Assembly (NCBI GenBank): GCA_910577215.1
Contig: CAJTMQ010000015.1
Coordinates: 1-30,414, forward strand
Source: an uncultured Eubacterium sp.
Lineage (GTDB): Bacteria > Bacillota > Clostridia > Oscillospirales > Acutalibacteraceae
Reading direction: 5' to 3'
Length of the DNA: 30,414 nt
Part shown: one piece after another, positions 23,561-30,414 of the stretch
Position numbering within the stretch: the first letter of the stretch is position 1
How the letters are laid out: every line of letters starts with the position of its first letter
Notes under the pieces: generated by a model
Seen by the model: the letters and a program-made list of their open reading frames with translations, nothing else
Databases searched by the model: none
Told to the model about the DNA's origin: nothing
Position numbers and translations under genes: made by a program

Positions 23561-25156
23561 TTAATTCGTTTCATCATAGTGAGAATTAATTATTTTTATA
23601 GTATTTTGAGTGCGTTCAATAAGCTTTTCTATATCTTCTTTTCGGTCTGCATCACCCTTAAGAACAGTAACAGTGAATTCCTCAGTGTTATATTCTGATT
23701 CATTGCAGAAATACGGAACTTTGTAACCGCGCTCATCAAATTCAGAACGCTTAACTCGTGTACCGTTAATTGTATAACTTCTGTAATCATAATTTCTGTT
23801 GAAAACAGCAGTAAAAGTAGCCGTAATTTCATCCGGTGAGGTCATTTCACAGATTCGGCTGGTACCTTTCCAGCTTTTATCCGGATTTTTACCATAGGTG
23901 TAGGTATTGCTGCACAAATTAACTCTTTCATCCGTTTTTTGGAGAATATAAAAAATATCTCCCTCCGGTTTTCCCATATAGGTTGAAATCCATTCGGCTT
24001 CGAATATTTTCCTTACTGCTGTACCGTTCCAGCCGAAAATTTCCGTGATATACTGCGGTGTACTGCTTTCTTCGCTTCCGATTGTACTTGTTTTTCGGCT
24101 GATTATAAGTAGCTCTTCGTTGCCGTCTCCGTCGAAATCTATAAGCTCAACAACGGCAGTGCCGTCTGCAAAGCACATATTATCTGTTAAATTAACAGAT
24201 GCCTTGCCGTATTTTTGATTTTTGCTGTCTATAATCTTGTAATAAGCATCAGCCTTTTTCTGTTCGTCTGTTTTTTCTATCTGAAAGGCAGCAGAGTTAT
24301 TTGAACTGAGTGAATTTAAAGCAGAAGAAATTTCGCTTTGGGTTTTTTCTGCTTTTATAGATGATATATAAGAGAGTCCGATAGTTTCAAAATCGCTTGT
24401 GTTAACAACATCATCAATTATATAGGCCTCTCCGGTAACGTCATAATTAAAGGTGAAGCAGCTTTTAAACTTATGATTTTTAATTCCGAAAAATTCTATT
24501 TCCGCATTGTTATCATCCTTAAGCTTGCCAATGTAATATTTTCCTGCACGGCGGTAAATAGTTATCCAGCTGCCGTATTCGGCATCGGAGATAACTGTAT
24601 TTGCTTCCTGCCGGTAAAGATTTATAAATTCCTTTCCGTGATAGCCCCAAACCTCTGCAAAATATTTTCCTGCACTGCTGTAGGCAATAAGCAGCTCATT
24701 TCTGCCGTCACCGTTAAAATCCATCTGCCGCACATATGAAATTCCGGTTAAACGGTAAAAATCATCGGGTGTGCCATTACTGATTTCTTCAATTTTGCAG
24801 CTTCCGTATTCTGAAATAATATTGGCACAAACAGCAGCGGCTTCTTTATAAAAGCTATTTTCTCTGTGATTTACACTAAAAATTTTTTGAGAAAATATAC
24901 AGATAAAAACAACTAATGCAAGCACACAAAGAAATGCGGTGAAAAGTTTGAAATACCTGAGTTTTTTAGTATTGCAGGTTATAATTTCTTCGCCGTTTTC
25001 ATCATATTCCGCATAATGAAACTGACTGTAAAAATAGTCATCTAAAAAGATTTTGAACTTGCGAAGAAACGGCTTCAGGCGCTTCCAAAGCTTTGTAAAT
25101 ACACGTTCAGCGGCAGAGATTTTTATTTCATCATCATAATAATTATACTTCTTCAG
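23561..25156 (-). CDS. Membrane protein with two FG-GAP/EF-hand-like loops, probable CTG start
   Basis: No named family recognised. The first standard start is a GTG at 24925, but the frame stays open for 77 more codons. It reaches a CTG at 25156 that has GAGGTG seven bases upstream, as at the rrf2 start. I take CTG as the start, giving 531 residues. Residues 1-70 are charged, aromatic and cytoplasmic. A membrane helix follows at about 71-92, and the rest would be outside. Two Asp-rich loops, DFNGDGRNELL (146-156) and DFDGDGNEELL (340-350), match calcium-binding FG-GAP/VCBS or EF-hand loops, each opening a similar domain, so the exterior is a tandem duplication. Starting at 24925 would turn the helix into a signal peptide, which is the alternative. 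It is monocistronic or follows feoB. Confidence 0.68.
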   Translation of the reverse strand: MKKYNYYDDEIKISAAERVFTKLWKRLKPFLRKFKIFLDDYFYSQFHYAEYDENGEEIITCNTKKLRYFKLFTAFLCVLALVVFICIFSQKIFSVNHRENSFYKEAAAVCANIISEYGSCKIEEISNGTPDDFYRLTGISYVRQMDFNGDGRNELLIAYSSAGKYFAEVWGYHGKEFINLYRQEANTVISDAEYGSWITIYRRAGKYYIGKLKDDNNAEIEFFGIKNHKFKSCFTFNYDVTGEAYIIDDVVNTSDFETIGLSYISSIKAEKTQSEISSALNSLSSNNSAAFQIEKTDEQKKADAYYKIIDSKNQKYGKASVNLTDNMCFADGTAVVELIDFDGDGNEELLIISRKTSTIGSEESSTPQYITEIFGWNGTAVRKIFEAEWISTYMGKPEGDIFYILQKTDERVNLCSNTYTYGKNPDKSWKGTSRICEMTSPDEITATFTAVFNRNYDYRSYTINGTRVKRSEFDERGYKVPYFCNESEYNTEEFTVTVLKGDADRKEDIEKLIERTQNTIKIINSHYDETN

Positions 25157-25372
25157 GTATTTTCACCTCACTTTTATGAAGTTTGTTTGTAATTTTTTCT
25201 CAATTCGGAAAAGGATTTGAGGAATCCTTAAAAGTTTGAAAATACAAGCCTTACTAAAGCTATAGCAGAGCAGAATAAAGCGAACTGTCAAACCGATAAC
25301 AACGGATACAAAATAGAAACAAAAGCCAACTGCATTACAATAAAGCTTATTATATAAATTTTAGCATTATAT

Positions 25373-27442
25373 TTATCTTTTTGCAATATACTGCTTTGCG
25401 GGTTTTCTTAAAAGCATAAATATAAAAGCGGCAAGAACAATAAATGCAAATACAGTGCTGATTGTGAATGCTCCTGTCTCAAACAGAAGGGCAAGCTGAT
25501 ATATTGCAAGAGAGGTGCAATATGCAAAAAAGCATTGATAGAATATAGCAAACAAAGTCCATTTGGCACTGTTCATTTCTCTTCGTATAGCTCCCATTGC
25601 AGCAACACAGGGGGCACAAAGGAGATTAAATATTAAAAATGAATAGCCCGAAAGTGCTGTGAAGCCTTCGCCGATATTGTCATAAAGCACACCGAATACA
25701 CCAACAATTTCTTCCTTGGCAATAAGACCGAGAAGGGTAGCAACGGCAGCCTGCCAAGTGCCGAATCCAAGCGGTTCAAAAATAATATCGATTCTGTTTC
25801 CCAGATAAGCCAGAATGGAATTATCCATTTTCTGTACCATACCAAAGCTGCCGCTGTAAAAACCGAAGCTTGACAAAAACCAAACGGCACAGGAAGCAAG
25901 AAGAATAATTGTGCCTGCCTTTTTCACGTAGCTCCAGCTTCTGTCCCACGTAGCACGGGCAACAGATTTGAATGTTGGCATATGATAGCTTGGCAGTTCC
26001 ATAACAAACGGTGATATATCACCGCTGAAAATTTTAGTTTTCTTCAGAATAATTCCGCTTGAAATTATTGCCACAATGCCAATAAAATATGCACTTGGTG
26101 CCACCCACCATGCTCCGTTAAAAAGTGCAGATGCAATGAGTGCAATAACCGGCAGCTTTGCTCCGCAGGGAATAAAGGTGGTTGTAATGATTGTCATTCG
26201 GCGTTCATTTACATTTTCAATTGTGCGGCTGCTCATTATTCCGGGAACGCCGCAGCCTGTGCCTACAAGAATAGGAATAAAGCTTTTTCCCGAAAGACCG
26301 AATTTTCTGAAAAGCTTATCCATAATAAAGGCAATTCGGCTCATATAGCCACAGTCCTCAAGAAATGAAAGGAAAATAAAAAGTACAATTATCTGCGGCA
26401 CGAAGGATAAAACTGCACCTACGCCTGCGATAATACCGTTCACAATCAGGCTTGTGAGCCATGCGGCACAGTTTACGGAAACAAGAAGATTTTCGGCAAC
26501 AAGTGAAAGACCGGTTTCACCGAAAATACGATCAGTTATCAGTTCTGACAAGGTACCGCCGAGGGTTGTAACCGAAAGATAGTATACCCCGAACATGATG
26601 GCTGCAAAAATGGGGAGTGATAAGTATTTGTTCGTAACAATACTGTCTATTTTATCAGAAACGGGTATTTTTCCGCTTTTTATTCGGCATTCATCTATGC
26701 ATGAGGTTATGTATCTATAACGCTGATCGGCTATGATGCTTTCACTGTCGTCATCATAATACCTCTCAACATCCTTTATTATATCCCCGCAATCGGGAAA
26801 ATCGGCAGAAACAAGCTCATCTCTTTCAAATATTTTGGTTGCATAGTAACGTTTGTGCAGCATATCCGTACCGTCAGGCAACAGAGCAGATATAAAATGA
26901 ATAGCAGATTCTACCCTGTCATCAAAGCTGTGGTGAATGGGAGGGATTCCTTTGTTTGTTCTTGCAAGTTCTACGGCTTTTTTTGCACATTTTTTAACAC
27001 CTGTTCCCTTTAAAGCGGATATTTCAAAACAAGTGCAGCCGAAATGTTCACTTATTTCGTCAAGATTGATTATGTCTCCATTGCGTTTAACAATGTCTAT
27101 CATATTAATAGCCATTATAACAGGAATGCCTATTTCACAAAGCTGAGTTGTCAGATAAAGGTTTCTCTCCAGATTTGTACCGTCAATAATGTTCAAAATA
27201 ACATCCGGTTCCTCGTTAACAAGATAGTTTCTTGCAACAACCTCCTCCGGCGTATATGGTGAAAGGCTGTAAATTCCGGGAAGATCGGCAATGATGACAT
27301 CCTGTTCGCCTTTTAGCTTTCCTTCCTTAGCTTCAACTGTAACACCGGCCCAGTTGCCTACATATTGATTTGAACCTGTCAGTTCATTAAAAAGCATTGT
27401 TTTTCCGCAGTTCGGGTTGCCTGCTAGTGCTATTTTAATCAT
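25373..27442 (-). CDS. feoB: Ferrous iron transport protein B
   Basis: Membrane Fe(II) transporter with an N-terminal G-domain; 689 residues, within the normal range. The GTPase motifs are G1 GNPNCGKT (8-15), G3 DLPG (53-56) and G4 NMID (113-116). A helical GDI-like domain follows to about 260. The membrane part carries the two family Gate regions, with GTGCGVPGIMSSR in the first and an IAKEEIVGVFG box later. No FeoA gene precedes it and no FeoC-like or cysteine-rich tail follows. Instead it starts 24 bases after two RimK-like ATP-grasp genes on the same strand, so it is probably the third gene of their operon. Confidence 0.95.
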   Translation of the reverse strand: MIKIALAGNPNCGKTMLFNELTGSNQYVGNWAGVTVEAKEGKLKGEQDVIIADLPGIYSLSPYTPEEVVARNYLVNEEPDVILNIIDGTNLERNLYLTTQLCEIGIPVIMAINMIDIVKRNGDIINLDEISEHFGCTCFEISALKGTGVKKCAKKAVELARTNKGIPPIHHSFDDRVESAIHFISALLPDGTDMLHKRYYATKIFERDELVSADFPDCGDIIKDVERYYDDDSESIIADQRYRYITSCIDECRIKSGKIPVSDKIDSIVTNKYLSLPIFAAIMFGVYYLSVTTLGGTLSELITDRIFGETGLSLVAENLLVSVNCAAWLTSLIVNGIIAGVGAVLSFVPQIIVLFIFLSFLEDCGYMSRIAFIMDKLFRKFGLSGKSFIPILVGTGCGVPGIMSSRTIENVNERRMTIITTTFIPCGAKLPVIALIASALFNGAWWVAPSAYFIGIVAIISSGIILKKTKIFSGDISPFVMELPSYHMPTFKSVARATWDRSWSYVKKAGTIILLASCAVWFLSSFGFYSGSFGMVQKMDNSILAYLGNRIDIIFEPLGFGTWQAAVATLLGLIAKEEIVGVFGVLYDNIGEGFTALSGYSFLIFNLLCAPCVAAMGAIRREMNSAKWTLFAIFYQCFFAYCTSLAIYQLALLFETGAFTISTVFAFIVLAAFIFMLLRKPAKQYIAKR

Positions 27443-27465
27443 TTTTTACCTCAGTTCTTTTATTA

Positions 27466-28197
27466 TTAAATAGAATTTTTTATATATTCGCAGTATTCCT
27501 TTATTATATCAATATTCGTTTTTGAATAAATCATTCTTGCTCCAACGGAATCTTCTATTTCATTAAAAACGATTTTTCCTTTATCAAAAACAAAATCCAT
27601 ACCTATATAATCATAATTAAATAGGCTTGAAATTTTCCTGATAAGTGCGGTTTCTTCTGCGGAAAGGTTGTATATAGAGGCAGTGCCGCCAAGGCAGAAG
27701 TTGGCACGGAAATCGGATTTGCTTTCTCTTAATACCGAAGCAATAATTCTGCCGCCGATAAGCCACACTCTTAAATCCTTTCCGAGTTCGGAGGCGGCTT
27801 TCTGGTAAACATATCCTTCTCTTTGGGGAATATTCCCGTCAGTTATCAATGTGACATTTTTGCCGCCCTTACCGTCAACAGGCTTCATAACGAGCGGGGG
27901 TATTCTGTAATGAATCGGAAGAATTTCAATGCCGTTATTCTGCATAAATTCATAACACTTCTGCTTGTTGTTTGCAAGTCTTGTCAGAGAGGATGGATTA
28001 AAAACACGTATGCCTTTTTTCTCAAAATGCTCGGCTATCTCAAAACTGTTTGTTCTGTTAATAACAAAATCGGCAGAGCAGGAAAAATTAATATTCTCCT
28101 GCAGCATAAGCATAATATCAAGATTTTCCTTGTATTTTTCAATTGAAAAGCTGTTTCTTTTCGCTTCTTCTTTACTGTAAATGAGAATTCCGCTCAT
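27466..28197 (-). CDS. RimK-like ATP-grasp ligase (second of pair)
   Basis: ATP-grasp enzyme of 243 residues related to RimK; such enzymes join a carboxyl group, as acyl phosphate, to an amine or amino acid. Visible features are the ATP lysine K105 in VMKPVDGKGGKNV, DLRVWLIGGR (141-150), the RimK signature DFRANFCLGG (162-171) and the metal-binding region FNEIEDSVGARM (211-222). In RimK the last motif reads EVN followed by small residues; here it is NEIEDSVGAR, so metal binding or substrate may differ. It is shorter than typical RimK because the N-terminal domain is reduced. Its ATG overlaps the previous ATP-grasp gene by four bases. Substrate unknown. Confidence 0.8.
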   Translation of the reverse strand: MSGILIYSKEEAKRNSFSIEKYKENLDIMLMLQENINFSCSADFVINRTNSFEIAEHFEKKGIRVFNPSSLTRLANNKQKCYEFMQNNGIEILPIHYRIPPLVMKPVDGKGGKNVTLITDGNIPQREGYVYQKAASELGKDLRVWLIGGRIIASVLRESKSDFRANFCLGGTASIYNLSAEETALIRKISSLFNYDYIGMDFVFDKGKIVFNEIEDSVGARMIYSKTNIDIIKEYCEYIKNSI

Positions 28198-29009
28198 AAA
28201 TTTCTTTTTATTTCCTTAAATATTTCCGTTGAGATGTCTATGCCGGTGCAATTCATAATATTTATTATGTGGGCGTTGCTGTTAACCTCGCAGATTATGC
28301 CGCCGTCCAATATATCAACGCCGCCGAAGCTGAGTCCCAATTTTTTGCAGGCTGCTAATGCTGCTTTACATTCTTCATCAGTTGGTGTGCAGGGCTTCAT
28401 TCTGCCGCCGTTTGTTATATTGGAGCGAAAGTCATTTTTGTTGAACCTTTCCATTGCGGCAATAACTCTTCCTCCGACGACCTCGAGCCGTTTATCGTGC
28501 CCCTTGGATGAAGCTATAAACTGTTGAAGAATAAATGGTTTTTCTGTTATATGAGTCATTATTTCATCTTCTGTACTACAAAGAAATACCTGCTCTCCAA
28601 ACGAACCGAAGCATTCCTTGAAAACAAGCGGAAGCCCTAAAATAGCAATTGCTTTTTTAACAAATTCCGAAAAATCTGCTTTGAAGTATGTTTTCGGTGC
28701 AATAAGCGTTTCGGGCTGTGGAACAATTCCCGAAAGCTCGGTGTATGTTCTTGCCTTGTCATCGCATTTTTCAATAGAAGCAGCACTGTTAAATACAGGC
28801 AGACCCTCATTTTCAAGCCGGCGGGCGAGATTAATATCCTTATCCCAGAAAAGCACAAAGTCACAAACAGGATGTTCGGTAGCGAGTTCAAGATTTGTTT
28901 TAATTGTTAATTCTATATTTTCTTTAAGGGCATGGGAAATCAGATGACTGTGAAGCTCGTTATATTTATGCGTATTTAAGAAATGATTGACTGCAAGAAT
29001 ACCTTTCAT
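28194..29009 (-). CDS. RimK-like ATP-grasp ligase (first of pair)
   Basis: ATP-grasp carboxylate-amine ligase of 271 residues in the RimK/LysX group. It shows the ATP loop VFKECFGSFGEQV (129-141), DKRLEVVGGRVIAAM (172-186), the RimK signature DFRSNITNGG (193-202) and the metal-binding EVNSNAH near the end. Enzymes of this group add glutamate to ribosomal protein S6, to cofactors or to carrier proteins, or make short peptides; which applies is not readable here. It heads an operon with a second, diverged RimK-like gene and feoB. A promoter lies 37 bases upstream. The ribosome site is weak (AAAAGGG, twelve bases before the ATG). Confidence 0.82.
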   Translation of the reverse strand: MKGILAVNHFLNTHKYNELHSHLISHALKENIELTIKTNLELATEHPVCDFVLFWDKDINLARRLENEGLPVFNSAASIEKCDDKARTYTELSGIVPQPETLIAPKTYFKADFSEFVKKAIAILGLPLVFKECFGSFGEQVFLCSTEDEIMTHITEKPFILQQFIASSKGHDKRLEVVGGRVIAAMERFNKNDFRSNITNGGRMKPCTPTDEECKAALAACKKLGLSFGGVDILDGGIICEVNSNAHIINIMNCTGIDISTEIFKEIKRNL

Positions 29010-29045
29010 TGCTGATTTTCGCCCTTTTCTTTCAGAATTTTAATA

Positions 29046-29074
29046 ATTGTATCATTAATCCTTGCTTTTTTCAA
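29046..29074 (-). promoter_or_regulatory. Promoter for the ATP-grasp/feoB operon
   Basis: On the minus strand TTGAAA (29069-29074) and TACAAT (29046-29051) are 17 bases apart. I saw no clear Fur-type palindrome over it. It overlaps the divergent purine-gene promoter. Confidence 0.65.
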
Positions 29075-29090
29075 TCAGCCGTTATAAAAT
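29062..29090 (+). promoter_or_regulatory. Probable promoter for the AICAR formyltransferase gene
   Basis: TTGCTT (29062-29067) and TAAAAT (29085-29090) are 17 bases apart, giving a leader near 38 bases. That is too short for a purine riboswitch. Confidence 0.5.
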
Positions 29091-29134
29091 AAGTGTATTC
29101 ATTTTAAAATATAATTTATCGGGAGGAGTTTTCT

Positions 29135-30310
29135 ATGACAGAATATACTTTAAAATACGGCTGTAATCCTAATCAGAACCCTGCAAGAATTCATATGGAC
29201 GGTGCAGAGCTTCCATTTGAAATATTGAATGGAAGTGCCGGTTACATAAATTTGCTTGATGCTTTTAATTCATGGCAGCTTGTTAAGGAGCTTAAGGACG
29301 CAACAGGTCTTCCGAGTGCGGCATCCTTCAAGCACGTTTCACCTGCCGGTGCAGCAGTTGCACAGCCTTTAACAGATACTGAAAGAAAGGCTTGCTTTGT
29401 ACCTGAGAATCTTGAACTTTCGCCTATTGCGCAGGCCTATGTGAGAGCAAGGGGCTGTGATCGTGTATCATCCTTCGGTGATTTTGCGGCACTTTCCGAT
29501 GAATGTGATGCATCGGTTGCGGAATTTCTTGTTAAAGAGGTATCAGACGGTATTATCGCTCCGTCCTACAGTGAAGAGGCACTTGAAATACTTAAAAAGA
29601 AGCGCCGCGGCGGTTATCTTGTTATTAAGATCAACCCTGATTTTGTTCCTGAGGAAACAGAAACGAAGCAGGTTTTCGGCATTAAGTTTGAGCAGAAGAG
29701 AAATGATGCAAAAATCACTATGGAGCTTTTTAACGATATGCCTACCGATGTTAAGGAAATTCCTGAAATTGCAAAAATTGATTTGCTCATCTCCATGATA
29801 ACTCTTAAATATACACAGTCTAATTCTGTATGCTATGCAAAGGGCGGGCAGACTATAGGTGTAGGTGCCGGCCAGCAGTCAAGAATTCACTGCACACGTC
29901 TTGCAGGAAATAAGGCAGATAACTGGTGGCTTCGCCAGAATGAAAAGGTTCTCAATCTTCCGTTTATTGACGGTATTCGTAAGTGTGAGGCTGATAATGC
30001 AATAGACCTTTACATCAGTGATGATTACGAAGAACTTTATGAAAATGATTTGTGGAAAAAATATTTCACTGAAAAGCCTGCTCCGTTTACTAAGGAAGAA
30101 AAGACTCAGTGGCATAAGGAAATGGATCTTGTGGCGCTTGGTTCAGATGCATTCTTCCCGTTTGAGGATAATATTGAAAGAGCAGTTAAATCCGGAGTTA
30201 AGTATATTGCACAGCCGGGCGGCTCTGTCAGAGATGCGAATGTTATTGAGTGCTGCAACGGCTTCGGAATTGCAATGACAATGACAGGAATTCGCCTTTT
30301 CCATCATTAA
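29135..30310 (+). CDS. purH: Stand-alone AICAR formyltransferase (PurH C-terminal domain type)
   Basis: Folate-dependent AICAR formyltransferase, the ninth step of purine synthesis, with 391 residues. Ordinary PurH has about 510-520 residues with an N-terminal IMP cyclohydrolase domain; here only the transformylase domain is present. It starts at YTLKYGCNPNQ, which corresponds to the LRYGENPHQ junction. The catalytic Lys-His pair is K66-H67 in ASFKHVSPAGAA. The C-terminus ends with the family's AQPGGSVRD and GIAMTMTGIRLFHH segments. The start is firm, with GGGAGGAG upstream, and no cyclohydrolase-like frame precedes it. IMP cyclohydrolase must then be encoded elsewhere. It is monocistronic, divergent from the ATP-grasp operon. 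Confidence 0.9.
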   Translation: MTEYTLKYGCNPNQNPARIHMDGAELPFEILNGSAGYINLLDAFNSWQLVKELKDATGLPSAASFKHVSPAGAAVAQPLTDTERKACFVPENLELSPIAQAYVRARGCDRVSSFGDFAALSDECDASVAEFLVKEVSDGIIAPSYSEEALEILKKKRRGGYLVIKINPDFVPEETETKQVFGIKFEQKRNDAKITMELFNDMPTDVKEIPEIAKIDLLISMITLKYTQSNSVCYAKGGQTIGVGAGQQSRIHCTRLAGNKADNWWLRQNEKVLNLPFIDGIRKCEADNAIDLYISDDYEELYENDLWKKYFTEKPAPFTKEEKTQWHKEMDLVALGSDAFFPFEDNIERAVKSGVKYIAQPGGSVRDANVIECCNGFGIAMTMTGIRLFHH

Positions 30311-30323
30311 TAAAAGGATTTTT

Positions 30324-30363
30324 AAAGGAACTGATGTTTTGCACAACATTGGTTCCTTTTTTT
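30324..30363 (+). terminator. Terminator of the AICAR formyltransferase gene
   Basis: A 15-bp stem (30324-30338 with 30345-30359, including two G-T wobble pairs) with a 6-base loop runs into a T-run at 30357-30363. Confidence 0.87.
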
Positions 30364-30414
30364 GAAAAATTTTCTATAAATAATTTCTTTAAATCTTTAT
30401 TGATAATATAAATT

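Noticed and set aside
25211..25229. AAGGATT/AATCCTT hairpin as terminator of the feoB operon
   Set aside because: Seven mostly AT pairs and no T-run on the minus strand after the stem, so termination is doubtful; feoB may read into the next gene.
29091..29134. Purine riboswitch ahead of the AICAR formyltransferase gene
   Set aside because: The leader is under 50 bases, too short for the three-way junction aptamer.
1..30414. Mobile element, phage or CRISPR content
   Set aside because: No transposase, integrase, Cas gene, terminal inverted repeats or regularly spaced repeats were seen on either strand.

Overview
The window looks like chromosomal DNA of a low-GC, anaerobic Gram-positive bacterium of the class Clostridia, most likely a gut or rumen Ruminococcus/Oscillospiraceae type. 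The basis is the AT-rich sequence, strong Shine-Dalgarno sites of the GGAGGTGAT type, GTG and TTG starts, textbook TTGACA-N17-TATAAT promoters, NifS/NifU-type iron-sulfur genes, an Rrf2 regulator with three cysteines, FeoB, GPH sugar symporters and a stand-alone AICAR formyltransferase. I see no rRNA, tRNA, CRISPR array, transposase or phage gene. No gene-free stretch exceeds 300 bases.

Left part (1-7.9 kb): a membrane-anchored surface protein whose signal peptide is cut off by an apparent one-base frameshift; a RadC-family JAB protein overlapping it; two GPH-family symporters; a hexapeptide-repeat acetyltransferase; TrmB; and another MFS permease. Most are single-gene units with their own promoter and hairpin terminator.

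Cell-surface part (7.9-16.8 kb): an iron-type alcohol dehydrogenase, TarI-like cytidylyltransferase and TarJ-like reductase (probable CDP-ribitol supply). They face a GHMP sugar kinase that resembles galacturonokinase more than galactokinase. A four-gene operon follows: glycosyltransferase, UDP-galactopyranose mutase, glycosyltransferase, glycosyltransferase. Together they suggest a polymer with galactofuranose and possibly ribitol phosphate.

Sulfur part (16.8-23.5 kb, all minus strand): rrf2, then a Cys/Met-ending leader ORF with metY and cysK, then iscS, nifU, nadA and mnmA. Sulfur is fixed into amino acids by MetY and CysK, taken from cysteine by IscS, built into clusters on NifU, used by NadA (a 4Fe-4S enzyme) and passed to tRNA by MnmA. 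Three promoters in this block carry a shared TTCCTA/TAGGAA element, a candidate Rrf2 operator. mnmA carries an apparent one-base deletion.

Right part (23.5-30.4 kb): a membrane protein with two Asp-rich FG-GAP/EF-hand-like loops and a probable CTG start; an operon of two RimK-like ATP-grasp ligases followed by FeoB without FeoA; and a divergent AICAR formyltransferase lacking the IMP cyclohydrolase domain.

The best candidates for something undescribed are the leader peptide with its operator ahead of metY-cysK, the paired ATP-grasp/FeoB operon, and the galacturonokinase-like enzyme.
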